From Curtobacterium aurantiacum (lineage in GTDB: Bacteria > Actinomycetota > Actinomycetes > Actinomycetales > Microbacteriaceae): a DNA stretch of 64,000 nucleotides. The stretch covers positions 1 through 64,000 of the forward strand of contig NZ_JAHEWN010000007.1 of the NCBI RefSeq assembly GCF_018598555.1, written 5' to 3'. The notes beneath the pieces were generated by a model. The model worked only from the letters and a program-made list of their open reading frames with translations, had not been told where the DNA came from and ran no database searches. Below, piece by piece: positions 23,858 through 31,832 of this stretch. Within the stretch, counting starts at the first letter, position 1; every line of letters starts with the position of its first letter. The position numbers were made by a program, and so were the translations under genes.

Positions 23858-24916
23858 CTACGCGTCGAAGGTGTGGAACCAGGCCGATCCGCCGGGGTGC
23901 TGCACCGTGATCATCTCGTCGAGGTCGCGGTACGGCCCGTCCTGGTTGTGGCTCGCCGACTTGATGCGGATGGTGCCGTCGGGCTCGGTGAAGACCTCGG
24001 ACACGATGGTGGTGTGGTCCGGTGAGCCGTTGGCGTTCCAGTCGAAGAACACGATGTCGCCGACCTTGACCTTGTCGCGCTCGTCCGACGAACGCCGGGT
24101 GAGCCCGAACTCCGCCGCATTGTCCTCGAGCCACGGGTCCATCGTCGGGCAGTAGGTCCAGGTCGCACTGTGCTCGGCACCGGCCGACCGGTTGTACCAG
24201 TCCGGCCGCTGCTGCCACCCGCGCGCGATGAGCGTCTGGTTGACGTAGTTCGCGCAGTCGCCGCCGATCGGGTTCATCGTGCCGTACTCGGCGAGGTTGT
24301 AGTCCTTCCAGTACCGCATCGCGTAGGCGAGCTGCCGGTCGACGTCGGTCAGTGCGGCGTAGGCCAGGGTGGTCGAGGCGACCGCGCTGCCCGCAGCGGG
24401 CGTCGCGGCGGCGGTCGGGGTCGGCGTGGTCGTCGCGGTGTCCTGGGTGGCGCCGCTCTGCCCGTCGTTCGCGGCGCTGCCGTTGCCGTCAGAGGACTGG
24501 TTCGCCGACGCGGTGGGCTCGATCACCGAGGTGAAGAGCGCGACGTCGGCGTCACCGGCCGTGTACATCGCCTGGTGCGGGGCCGTGAAGGTCACCTTCG
24601 ACGCGGTCGCCGTGACGTCGCGCGCAGCAACACCGCCGACGGTGACGCCCTTGACGGCGGCGAGTCCGGTCCCCGTCACGGTGATCGTGACGCCACCGGC
24701 GAGCGGGACCTGCGCCGGAGTGACGGCCTTCGCGACGGGCTTCGCCGTCGGGGTGGACGATGCGTCCCCACCCCCGGAGCTCCCACGCCCGCCGCCCGAG
24801 CCCTTGCCCGAGTCGCCGCCCTTGTCGCTGCCGGAAGAGCACGCCGCGACGGCGAGCCCGATCCCGGCGACGCCGGCGAGGGACAGGAGTGCGCGGCGGT
24901 TCATCGAGGCAGTCAT
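23858..24916 (-). CDS. Lipoprotein with IPT/TIG-like and amidase domains
   Basis: A 352-aa secreted lipoprotein. The signal ends at lipobox LAVAAC near residue 26, with a twin-arginine-like NRR at its start. A Gly/Ser linker is followed by an IPT/TIG-like beta domain (about 65-140), a Ser/Thr/Ala linker, and a C-terminal amidase_6-type domain: catalytic cysteine in GGDCANYVNQTL and histidine in SPDHTTIVSEV. Probably a cell-surface peptidase or amidase acting on wall peptides. Start ATG at 24916; a possible -10 box TACGCT lies 9 nt before it. Confidence 0.75.
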   Translation of the reverse strand: MTASMNRRALLSLAGVAGIGLAVAACSSGSDKGGDSGKGSGGGRGSSGGGDASSTPTAKPVAKAVTPAQVPLAGGVTITVTGTGLAAVKGVTVGGVAARDVTATASKVTFTAPHQAMYTAGDADVALFTSVIEPTASANQSSDGNGSAANDGQSGATQDTATTTPTPTAAATPAAGSAVASTTLAYAALTDVDRQLAYAMRYWKDYNLAEYGTMNPIGGDCANYVNQTLIARGWQQRPDWYNRSAGAEHSATWTYCPTMDPWLEDNAAEFGLTRRSSDERDKVKVGDIVFFDWNANGSPDHTTIVSEVFTEPDGTIRIKSASHNQDGPYRDLDEMITVQHPGGSAWFHTFDA

Positions 24917-25021
24917 GACACGACCAGCGTAAGCGACACCTCCGTCGTTCCGACACGGCATGATCGTCTTCGGGGGCGAGCGTCCTCCGTGTCCCAGCGG
25001 ACCCGTTCGGAAGGAACACAC

Positions 25022-25405
25022 ATGCCCGAGAGCCACGACTTCTTCGTCGCCACCGACCCCGAGACCGCCCGTGCCCAGGTGCGTGAGGCGCTGTCACGCG
25101 AGGGCTACACCGTCGACGACGCCGAGCAGGGGGCACTCCGTGCGACCCGCGGCAGCCTCGGCCTGACGCTCCTCATCGGCGGCATGGCGAACGACCGCAC
25201 GTTCCACACCCGCCTGGACGTGCAGATCATGATCGCCCCGGACGGCCGCACGGTCGCCCGACTGCTGCGCGGCTCGGGCAAGTCCGCGATCAAGGGCGGG
25301 GCACTCGGCATCTCGCGCGGCAACCGCGCCTTCGAGCAGGCCGCGAACGCGATCCACACCACGTTCGCGCAGTCCGGCGTGCTGACGGAGAGCATCGCGG
25401 GCTGA
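25022..25405 (+). CDS. Hypothetical cytoplasmic protein
   Basis: A 127-aa protein, no recognised family. It begins MPESHDFFVATDPETARAQV, has an alternating beta pattern (FHTRLDVQIMI, TVARLLRG) and no membrane segment or signal peptide. Ribosome site GGAAGGA about 7 nt before the ATG. Convergent with the next gene, separated by a 48-bp palindrome. Codon use is like its neighbours. Confidence 0.7.
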   Translation: MPESHDFFVATDPETARAQVREALSREGYTVDDAEQGALRATRGSLGLTLLIGGMANDRTFHTRLDVQIMIAPDGRTVARLLRGSGKSAIKGGALGISRGNRAFEQAANAIHTTFAQSGVLTESIAG

Positions 25406-25440
25406 CGCTCCGACAGGGAGCGGGTCCGACGGGACCCGCT

Positions 25441-25488
25441 GACGGACGGGAGGCCCGGTGCCAGCTGGCACCGGGCCTCCCGTCCGTC
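25441..25488. terminator. 48-bp perfect palindrome, bidirectional terminator (copy B)
   Basis: Two 22-bp arms beginning GACGGACGGGAGGCCCGG pair around an AGCT loop. Apart from one base pair it equals the palindrome at 17417-17464. Lies between two convergent genes. Confidence 0.8.
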
Positions 25489-25507
25489 AGGGGGTCACGC
25501 AGTCAGA

Positions 25508-26335
25508 TCACGTGCACGAGACGTTGCGGTCGATGGTCCCGGACCCGTAGGGCACCTCGACCTGGACCATGGCGATCGTGCCGCCGGGCAGCGGCGTGCT
25601 CGAGCAGGCCTTCCGCGCCTTGGTGACGGTGCTCCTGCCGAGCGCGATCCAGTTCGAGCGGCCGTACAGCGCGCTGTTCGCCTTGACCGTGCCGGCGATG
25701 GTCTTCCACTGCGAGCCGGTCGAGTAGATGCCGATCCGCTTCACACCGGCGGTCTTGAGCCCGACGATCATGCCCTGCATCGCGGCGCGGTTCTGCGCGG
25801 TGTCGCGCTGGTACGACAGGCCCGTCTCGACGTCGAGCCACCAGCGGTAGGCGGACGGGTTCGCGACACCGCGGCTTTGGACGTCGTCGTACCCGCGGGC
25901 GTATCCGTACATGAACGAGCACGCCAGGGTGACCTGCTTCTTCCCGCCCTTGGTCACGCACTTGCCGAACGGGTTCGTGGGGACGGTGCCCTGGTACCGG
26001 TTCGACGTCGGCCAGACCGACGCCTTGAGACCGGGGTTGGCGAAGAGCACGTAGAGCTGGGTCTTCGGCTGGGCCGAAGCCCCGACGGACTTCGATGCCC
26101 AGTCGAGCTGTTCGGCGAGGCACGGGTTCGTGGTGTTGCCGAGGGAACCGTTGACGCCGACGATGCCGAACGCCTGGTCGGTCGGCACCTGGCTGCCACA
26201 CTGCGGCCAGGAGATGTCGACGCCGAGCGGCGTGACCGCTGCCGAGGCGGTCGACGAGGGGCCGGCGACCGCGATGCCGGCGGCCACCACCACCGTGGTC
26301 GCGATGGTCGCGACGAGACGACTGATACGGAACAT
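25508..26335 (-). CDS. Secreted GH25-like / DUF1906-type protein
   Basis: A 275-aa exported protein with a signal peptide (MFRISRLVATIATTVVVAAG, cleavage near the ASA-A site at about residue 33). The mature part starts LGVDISWPQCG and contains WLDVETG and IGIYST, the pattern of GH25-like lysozyme folds and DUF1906 proteins. The WLDVE acidic residues are where GH25 enzymes have catalytic carboxylates, but activity is not certain. A GGGGGAGAGC ribosome site precedes the ATG. Confidence 0.7.
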   Translation of the reverse strand: MFRISRLVATIATTVVVAAGIAVAGPSSTASAAVTPLGVDISWPQCGSQVPTDQAFGIVGVNGSLGNTTNPCLAEQLDWASKSVGASAQPKTQLYVLFANPGLKASVWPTSNRYQGTVPTNPFGKCVTKGGKKQVTLACSFMYGYARGYDDVQSRGVANPSAYRWWLDVETGLSYQRDTAQNRAAMQGMIVGLKTAGVKRIGIYSTGSQWKTIAGTVKANSALYGRSNWIALGRSTVTKARKACSSTPLPGGTIAMVQVEVPYGSGTIDRNVSCT

Positions 26336-26500
26336 GCTCTCCCCCTGGTCGGGCCCCGCGGGCCGGCGGCGCCCCTGCGGCGCACGGGGAGTCTAGGGCG
26401 ATGCGTTGGACAACACACCACCCCGATCCGTGAACTGTGTCGAACGATCTACCCCGCTCGGCCTGTGGAGGAGTGTCTCGCAGCACAGCCTCGGAACGAC

Positions 26501-26536
26501 AGAACGGCCCGGAACCTGTCGGTTCCGGGCCGTTCT
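26501..26536 (-). terminator. Terminator after tRNA-Ala
   Basis: A perfect 16-bp stem AGAACGGCCCGGAACC / GGTTCCGGGCCGTTCT with a 4-nt loop lies 13 nt beyond the CCA end of the tRNA on the minus strand. Confidence 0.8.
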
Positions 26537-26549
26537 CGTGCTGACTACC

Positions 26550-26625
26550 TGGTGGAGCTAAGGGGATTCGAACCCCTGACCTTCTCATTGCGAACGAGAC
26601 GCGCTACCAACTGCGCCATAGCCCC
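26550..26625 (-). tRNA. tRNA-Ala, anticodon CGC
   Basis: The minus strand folds as a 76-nt tRNA with encoded CCA. Acceptor arm GGGGCTA pairs with TAGCTCC and contains the G3-U70 pair that marks alanine. D-loop GGCGCAGTTGGTAGCGC, anticodon loop TTCGCAA (CGC, reading GCG codons), T-arm GGGGTTCGAATCCCC. Confidence 0.97.
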
Positions 26626-26698
26626 AAGTGCTCGACCACACTAGCACCCTCGTTCGGCCCAGCCGAAATCGCCGGTGGGCCGTCGGGCGTGCCGCGGG

Positions 26699-27808
26699 TC
26701 AGACAGCGCGGCGCCGTCGCATGATCGCGTCGAGGTCGGCCTGCTCGTAGGCGTCGTCGTCGAGGACACCCATGCCAGCCCACTTGCTCGGCGGCCCGGC
26801 GGGCTCGGCGGCGGGAGCAGGAGCGGCGGGAGCAGGAGCACCAGGAGCAACGCCGGCCGGCGCCGCGGGCGCCCGCAGCCCGAGCCGCTCGGCCAGACGC
26901 CCCTGGTCGTGCGCCGACAGCGACGCCGCGGCCTCTTCGAGCTCGGGCCGCATCCGCGACACCCGTGCCAACGACGGGTCGGACTCCCCCGCGCGGATCG
27001 CCGCAGCTTCGGCCTCGGCTTCCGCCTTTGCCGCGGCGACGCGCTCCTTCAGTCGGGCGGCGAGCTCGGCGGACGACTCGGGCGACGCGGCCGGAGCGGC
27101 CGGCCGCTCCACGTAGAGGGGCTTCGGCACGTGGTTCGGGGTCCACGAGCGGTCCGCAACGGGCGCAGCGGGTTGCTCGGTCGACAGGGGCGGGGCCGGG
27201 TCCGTCCAGGCGGTGGCCGGCCGGGAGGCGCGGGTCGCGCCCGTCTCGCCGGCCGCGAGACGCTGCTTCCGCGCCGTCGCCACCTGGTGCAGCTGGGCCA
27301 GGACCGCTGCGGACCCACCGGCGGCGACGAGCCCGGCGACACCGATGAGCCAGAGCGACGGTGCCGCAACGACGACCACGAGGGCCACGACGATGCCGAG
27401 CGTGCCGAGCAGGGTCGCCCCGAGCCGGGAGCGGCGCATGCGCATCGCGGTCAGTGCGGGCACGGCGGACGCCCGCTCGAGGACCGGTGCTTGCTCGGCC
27501 AGCCGGCGGGTGATCTCACGCTGCCGCGCTGCTTCGTGGGCACGGACGATGGCGGTGCGCTTGGCCTCTTCGGACCGGGCGACGCGCTGCGCCTGCGCCA
27601 GGGACTTCGCGTTCATCTCGATGCGGACCTCGTCCGGCAGCTCGGCGGTCTGCGCGAGGATCCGGAGGGTCTGCTGCAGCCGGATGGCGTTCCGCTCGGT
27701 GGCCAGGTACTGGCGGCGGGCGGCCCACGACGGCATCAGGTAGACGAGCCAGAGGACGGCCGCGACGAGCAGGACGATGCCGCCACCCCACGAGCCGATT
27801 CCTGCCAT
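26699..27808 (-). CDS. Membrane protein with coiled region and Ala/Pro-rich tail
   Basis: A 369-aa protein of no recognised family. One N-terminal TM segment (GGGIVLLVAAVLWLVYLMPSW, about 8-27), a charged helical stretch, a TM pair near 130-175, then a long soluble tail with an Ala/Glu-rich helix and an Ala/Pro linker (APAPAAPAPAAEP), ending in MRRRRAV. The C-terminal DDDAYEQADLDAIMRRRR may be a protein contact site. The ATG at 27808 has a -10 box TACCGT 6 nt before it. Confidence 0.7.
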   Translation of the reverse strand: MAGIGSWGGGIVLLVAAVLWLVYLMPSWAARRQYLATERNAIRLQQTLRILAQTAELPDEVRIEMNAKSLAQAQRVARSEEAKRTAIVRAHEAARQREITRRLAEQAPVLERASAVPALTAMRMRRSRLGATLLGTLGIVVALVVVVAAPSLWLIGVAGLVAAGGSAAVLAQLHQVATARKQRLAAGETGATRASRPATAWTDPAPPLSTEQPAAPVADRSWTPNHVPKPLYVERPAAPAASPESSAELAARLKERVAAAKAEAEAEAAAIRAGESDPSLARVSRMRPELEEAAASLSAHDQGRLAERLGLRAPAAPAGVAPGAPAPAAPAPAAEPAGPPSKWAGMGVLDDDAYEQADLDAIMRRRRAV

Positions 27809-27814
27809 GCGAAC

Positions 27815-27820
27815 ACGGTA
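27815..27820 (-). promoter_or_regulatory. -10 box (leaderless) of the membrane protein gene
   Basis: TACCGT on the minus strand ends 6 nt before the ATG at 27808. Confidence 0.4.
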
Positions 27821-27925
27821 GGGGCGGCGGTTCCCGCGCCGCGTCATTGCCGGACGCGTGTTGCGCGTGTCGGGCGGAATCTGCCGAAGGTGAGCCGCGC
27901 CTCCAGGCCCGTCAGGTGCGGTCCG

Positions 27926-28585
27926 TCAGATGCGGGGCGTCGTGTCCAGCGGCATCGCGGCCTCGTCGCGTGCGGCGGGCGGCACGGCTCCCACGCCGGG
28001 AGGCACCTGCCCCCGGACCCAGCGCTCGAGGACGCCCCCGCGGACCTCTTCCGCCACCAGCGCGAAGCAGAAGTGGTCGCGCCAGTCCCCGTTGATGTGG
28101 ATGTAGCGGCGACGGAGGCCCTCGTACCGGAAGCCCAGCTTCTCGACGACGCGCAGGCTCGGTGCGTTCTCCGGACGGATGCAGATCTCGATCCGGTGCA
28201 CGCCGAGCGACCGGAAGCAGTGGTCGACGGCGAGGGCGACCGAGATCGGCGTCACGTTGTGGCCGGCGGCGTCCTCGACGACCCAGTATCCGATCGACGC
28301 GCTCGCGAGCGAGCCGTACGAGATGCCGGAGACGTTGAGCTGACCGACGAAGCGGCCGTCGAGCTCCATCGCGAAGGGGAGTCCGAGTCCCGCGCGGGCG
28401 TTGGCCTGGAGCGCGCGGATGCTGCCCCGGACGTCGGTGGAGACGTGGCCGGAGGGGTTCGTGGCCTCCCACGTGCGGAGCCAAGAACGGTTGGTCGCGA
28501 GCGCCGCGTCGAGGTCACGGGTGTCGCGGAGCCGGAGGGGCCGGATGGTGACCCGCCCGTGGGACAGGGTCGGGATCGTCGTCAT
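27926..28585 (-). CDS. GNAT acetyltransferase, RimJ/RimL type
   Basis: Predicted N-acetyltransferase, 219 aa. It has the RimJ/RimL order: RVTIRPLRLRDTRDL at the N-terminus, GRFVGQLNVSGISYG, IGYWVVEDAAGHNVTP for acetyl-CoA binding, and IEICIRPENAPSLRVVEKLGFRYEG. The C-terminal 40 residues are an added Pro/Ala tail. It lies downstream of galU but is separated from it by two hairpins. The ribosomal protein target often assumed for this family is not certain. Confidence 0.85.
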   Translation of the reverse strand: MTTIPTLSHGRVTIRPLRLRDTRDLDAALATNRSWLRTWEATNPSGHVSTDVRGSIRALQANARAGLGLPFAMELDGRFVGQLNVSGISYGSLASASIGYWVVEDAAGHNVTPISVALAVDHCFRSLGVHRIEICIRPENAPSLRVVEKLGFRYEGLRRRYIHINGDWRDHFCFALVAEEVRGGVLERWVRGQVPPGVGAVPPAARDEAAMPLDTTPRI

Positions 28586-28602
28586 CGCTGGGTTCCTCCG
28601 GG

Positions 28603-28665
28603 GTCCCGCCCCGGTGCGGGACGGGGTGTCCCGCTCGGGTCCGTGATCACCGGACCCGAGCGGGA
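28603..28665 (-). terminator. Terminator after galU, with a second hairpin
   Basis: A perfect 15-bp stem TCCCGCTCGGGTCCG / CGGACCCGAGCGGGA (28629-28665) lies 7 nt past the galU stop. A smaller stem GTCCCGC / GCGGGAC (28603-28622) follows before the acetyltransferase gene. Confidence 0.75.
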
Positions 28666-28672
28666 TGGCCGA

Positions 28673-29563
28673 CTATTCGCCCGCGTTGAACTCCTTCAGC
28701 CACGACTTGAGGTCGGGGCCGAGGTCATCGCGGTCCGAGGCGAGCTGCACGATCGCCTTGATGTAGTCGAGTTTGTCACCGGTGTCGTACCGGCGTCCAC
28801 GGAACACGACGCCGTACACGCCGCCGGTCCACTCCTCGGCGCTCGCCATCTTCATGAGCGCGTCGGTCAGCTGGATCTCGCCGCCCTTGCCCGGCTCCTG
28901 CTTCTCGAGGACGTCGAAGACCTCGGGGCGGATGACGTAGCGGCCGATGATGGCCAGGTTCGAGGGCGCCTCGCCCTGCGGGGGCTTCTCGACGAGCCCG
29001 GTGATCTTCACCACGTCGTCGGTGTCGGTCGGCTCGACCGTGGCGATGCCGTACAGGTGGGTCTGCGACTCGGGCACCTCGAGCAGGGCGACGATGGTCG
29101 CGTTCTTCTCGCCCTGGACCTCGATCATGCGCTGCAGCAGCGGGTCACGGGCGTCGATGATGTCGTCACCGAGGAGCACGGCGAACGGCTCGCGGCCGAC
29201 GTGCATCTTCGCGCGGAGCACCGCGTGGCCGAGGCCGAGCGGGTCACCCTGCCGCACGTAGTGCATGTCGGCGAGGTCCGTCGACTGGTTCACCTTCTGA
29301 AGCTTCTCGTGGTCACCCTTCTTGCGGAGGGTCTCCTCGAGCTCCGACACGTGGTCGAAGTGGTTCTCGAGCGCGTTCTTGTTGCGCCCGGTGATCATCA
29401 GCACGTCGGTGAGTCCTGCGCCGACAGCCTCTTCCACCACGTACTGGATGGCCGGCTTGTCGACGACGGGGAGCATCTCCTTCGGCATCGCCTTGGTAGC
29501 GGGGAGGAAGCGGGTACCCAACCCTGCGGCCGGGATCACCGCCTTCGAAATCTGGAAGCCCAT
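28673..29563 (-). CDS. galU: UTP-glucose-1-phosphate uridylyltransferase
   Basis: Makes UDP-glucose for glycans and cell wall. The 296-aa protein opens with AVIPAAGLGTRFLPATKAMPKEMLPVVDKP (nucleotide binding, seen in two parts at residues 8-37), and has the GDPLGLGHAVL and LGDDIIDA motifs. Full length. Start ATG 29563 has a -10 box TACGGT 6 nt before it. Divergent from the 5-formyl-THF cyclo-ligase gene. Confidence 0.95.
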   Translation of the reverse strand: MGFQISKAVIPAAGLGTRFLPATKAMPKEMLPVVDKPAIQYVVEEAVGAGLTDVLMITGRNKNALENHFDHVSELEETLRKKGDHEKLQKVNQSTDLADMHYVRQGDPLGLGHAVLRAKMHVGREPFAVLLGDDIIDARDPLLQRMIEVQGEKNATIVALLEVPESQTHLYGIATVEPTDTDDVVKITGLVEKPPQGEAPSNLAIIGRYVIRPEVFDVLEKQEPGKGGEIQLTDALMKMASAEEWTGGVYGVVFRGRRYDTGDKLDYIKAIVQLASDRDDLGPDLKSWLKEFNAGE

Positions 29564-29569
29564 GCTCAG

Positions 29570-29575
29570 ACCGTA
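29570..29575 (-). promoter_or_regulatory. -10 box of galU (leaderless)
   Basis: TACGGT on the minus strand ends 6 nt before the galU ATG. Confidence 0.4.
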
Positions 29576-29665
29576 TCCGATCCCCCTTTCGAGGGCATGT
29601 CGTCGCTACTGGGGACACGACATCGACGCGGGTTCCCGGCGGGAAGCCGCAACGGGAGCGCTCGG

Positions 29666-29671
29666 TAGACT
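29666..29671 (+). promoter_or_regulatory. -10 box of the 5-formyl-THF cyclo-ligase gene (leaderless)
   Basis: TAGACT ends 7 nt before the ATG at 29679. Confidence 0.4.
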
Positions 29672-29678
29672 CCTCGGC

Positions 29679-30263
29679 ATGATCGCCGATCTCGGGAACG
29701 AGAAGCGCGCCCTGCGAGCCGAACTCCGGCAGCGGCGGCGCACCCGGACCACGACCGAACGCGACGCGGACACCGAGACCCTGACCGCGACCCTGCAGCG
29801 CTTCGTCGAGGAGCGCCAGGTGACGTCCATCGCCCTCTACCTCTCCGCACCGGACGAGCCGAACGTCCGGCCGTTCCTGAACTGGGCCCTCGAGCAGGGC
29901 ATCCGTGTGCTGCTGCCGGTCACCCGCGAGGACGGCCTGCTCGACTGGGCCGTCGGCGACGGCGAGAGCGAGACCGAGAGCCTGCTCGGCCTGCCGGAGG
30001 TCGTCGGCGAGGTCCTCTCCCCGCTCGCGATCAACGACGTCGACGCGATCCTGGCCCCGGCGGCGGCGGTCGGACACGACGGCGTCCGCATGGGCTGGGG
30101 GCGCGGCTACTACGACAAGACCCTCGGGTCCATGGCGAACCGCCCGCCCGTCTATGCTGTGATCTTCGACGCGGAGTACCTCGACGAGGTCCCGCGCGAA
30201 CCCCACGACGAACCCGTCGACGGCATCATCACGCCGTCGCGCATCATCACGTTCCGGAGCTGA
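29679..30263 (+). CDS. 5-formyltetrahydrofolate cyclo-ligase
   Basis: ATP-dependent conversion of 5-formyl-THF to 5,10-methenyl-THF, returning a storage folate to one-carbon metabolism. The 194-aa protein has the N-terminal KRALRAELRQRRR, the middle ALYLSAPDEPNVR, and the C-terminal ATP-binding GVRMGWGRGYYDKTL followed by a C-terminal HDEPVDGIITP. Frame is open upstream but the ATG at 29679 fits length and promoter. The next gene begins one base after its stop codon, so the two form an operon. Confidence 0.92.
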   Translation: MIADLGNEKRALRAELRQRRRTRTTTERDADTETLTATLQRFVEERQVTSIALYLSAPDEPNVRPFLNWALEQGIRVLLPVTREDGLLDWAVGDGESETESLLGLPEVVGEVLSPLAINDVDAILAPAAAVGHDGVRMGWGRGYYDKTLGSMANRPPVYAVIFDAEYLDEVPREPHDEPVDGIITPSRIITFRS

Positions 30264-30264
30264 C

Positions 30265-30552
30265 GTGCCCACCTACTCGTACCGTTGCACCGAGTGCGAC
30301 AACGCGTTCGACATCAAGCAGTCGTTCTCCGACGCCACCCTGACCGAGTGCCCGGTGTGCGGCGGTGTCCTCCGCAAGGTGTTCTCCCCCGTCGGCGTGA
30401 CCTTCAACGGCGGCGGCTTCTACCGCACCGACTCCCGCCCGGCCCCGAAGTCCGAAGGGTCGTCGAGCACCTCCGCGAAGTCCGAGCCGAAGAAGTCCGA
30501 GCCGACCAAGAAGGCCGAGTCGAAGCCCAGCACGTCGAAGCCCGCGTCCTGA
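30265..30552 (+). CDS. FmdB-family zinc ribbon protein
   Basis: A 95-aa protein. MPTYSYRCTECDNAFDIKQSF and TECPVCGG give two CXXC pairs of a zinc ribbon. The C-terminal 40 residues are a Ser/Lys/Pro-rich disordered tail. GTG start one base after the stop codon of the upstream gene. The role of this family is unclear, although it commonly neighbours this cyclo-ligase and mscL in actinobacteria. Confidence 0.85.
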   Translation: MPTYSYRCTECDNAFDIKQSFSDATLTECPVCGGVLRKVFSPVGVTFNGGGFYRTDSRPAPKSEGSSSTSAKSEPKKSEPTKKAESKPSTSKPAS

Positions 30553-30628
30553 CGAGGACTGCGCTCCCCGGATAGGTTGGGCCGGTCGCCACTCGGCGGC
30601 CGTCCTCGACCCGGAAGGAGACCCTCGC

Positions 30629-31123
30629 ATGAAGGGCTTCAAGGAGTTCCTGCTCCGCGGCAACGTCATCGACCTGGCCGTCGCAGTCGTCATCGGTGCG
30701 GCGTTCACCGCGATCGTCACCACGATCGTCAACGCCCTGATCAACCCGCTCATCGGTGCCGTGTTCAACGCCTCGAGCCTGGACAAGGCACTCATCGTGC
30801 ACATCCCGACGATCTCCGGCGGTGACGCGAAGCTCATGTTCGGCGCGATCATCGGTGCCGTCATCAACTTCGTCATCGTCGCCGCGGTCGTGTACTTCGC
30901 GCTCGTGGTGCCGGTCAACCACCTGAAGAAGGCCGCGTTCGAGCGCGTCAAGAACGACGAGCAGCAGACCCCGCAGGACGTCCCCCCGACCGACGTCGAG
31001 GTGCTGCTCGAGATCCGCGACCTGCTCCGCCCGCAGAACGGCGGCGCCGGGAGCACGGGGGCGCACATCGCCCCGTCGAACGCTCCCGAGGGGCCCGGCA
31101 TCGGCGGCTCGACGAAGCTCTAG
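30629..31123 (+). CDS. mscL: Large-conductance mechanosensitive channel
   Basis: Osmotic release valve of the plasma membrane. The 164-aa protein starts MKGFKEFLLRGNVIDLAVAVVIGAAF, where the N-terminal amphipathic helix leads into TM1; TM2 is around residues 70-100. The cytoplasmic helix bundle contains EVLLEIRDLL. A Gly/Ser/Pro tail of about 30 residues is longer than in E. coli MscL. GGAAGGAG lies 8 nt before the ATG. Confidence 0.95.
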   Translation: MKGFKEFLLRGNVIDLAVAVVIGAAFTAIVTTIVNALINPLIGAVFNASSLDKALIVHIPTISGGDAKLMFGAIIGAVINFVIVAAVVYFALVVPVNHLKKAAFERVKNDEQQTPQDVPPTDVEVLLEIRDLLRPQNGGAGSTGAHIAPSNAPEGPGIGGSTKL

Positions 31124-31137
31124 CTCCGGGACCCGCC

Positions 31138-31207
31138 GCAAGACACCGGTGTTCGCGCTCTGCACACCCGCAAACCGCGGTGCGCAGTGGGAACACCGGT
31201 GTTTTGC
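31138..31207. repeat. 70-bp palindromic intergenic repeat, copy 2
   Basis: Left arm GCAAGACACCGGTGTTCGC is identical to that of the copy at 23774-23843; the right arm GGGAACACCGGTGTTTTGC has two changes. Same length, same inner CCGCGGTGCG. Lies between convergent mscL and the phosphatidyltransferase gene. Confidence 0.8.
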
Positions 31208-31229
31208 GTCGCGAGCGGGCGGGCCTGCG

Positions 31230-31814
31230 TCAGGCGGCGGGGACCGCGCGGCGCTTCGCGAACATCGCGACGGCGTACTGGGCGCCGGCGAGCACGTGCC
31301 CCGCGGTGCCGAGGTACACGAACACCAGGGCCACGACCCGGACCCACGGCGCGTTCTCGTCGACGGTGTGCACCGCGGAGAACAGCAGCACCGGCAGCCC
31401 GACGAACAGCAGGGCCGAGCGGATCTTGCCCGTCCACGTGACGTCGAGGTCCGGGTTGCCGTGGAACAGCACACTCGACAGGACGACGAGCACCAGGTCG
31501 ACGAGCACGACGACGGCCACCACCCACCAGGGCAGCAGGCCGACGAGCACCAGGGACAGCACGATCGCGATGATCGCCAGGCGGTCGGCGACGGGGTCGA
31601 TGGCCTTGCCGAGCTTCGAGCCCTGGTCGAACTTCCGGGCGATGAAGCCGTCCGCCCAGTCGCTCACGCCGATCACGACGAGGGCGACGAGCGCCCACCC
31701 CGGGTGGCCGGCGACGACGAGGCCGATGAACACCGGGATCAGCACGAGGCGGAACAGCGTGATCAGGTTCGGCCAGGTCTGCCAGTCGGGGCGCTGCCGC
31801 GCGGTGTCAGTCAT
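31230..31814 (-). CDS. CDP-alcohol phosphatidyltransferase (PgsA-like)
   Basis: Membrane enzyme of phospholipid synthesis, 194 aa. The family signature reads DWADGFIARKFDQGSKLGKAIDPVADR, seen at about residues 50-76, with all four metal-binding aspartates present. Several TM segments follow. The product may be phosphatidylglycerol phosphate or cardiolipin; sequence alone does not decide. Start: GTG at 31817 and ATG at 31814 are adjacent; a TAGCCT -10 box 8 nt before the ATG favours 31814. Confidence 0.85.
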   Translation of the reverse strand: MTDTARQRPDWQTWPNLITLFRLVLIPVFIGLVVAGHPGWALVALVVIGVSDWADGFIARKFDQGSKLGKAIDPVADRLAIIAIVLSLVLVGLLPWWVVAVVVLVDLVLVVLSSVLFHGNPDLDVTWTGKIRSALLFVGLPVLLFSAVHTVDENAPWVRVVALVFVYLGTAGHVLAGAQYAVAMFAKRRAVPAA

Positions 31815-31822
31815 CACGGGCC

Positions 31823-31828
31823 AGGCTA
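31823..31828 (-). promoter_or_regulatory. -10 box (leaderless) of the phosphatidyltransferase gene
   Basis: TAGCCT on the minus strand ends 8 nt before the ATG at 31814. Confidence 0.35.
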
Positions 31829-31832
31829 CCGG

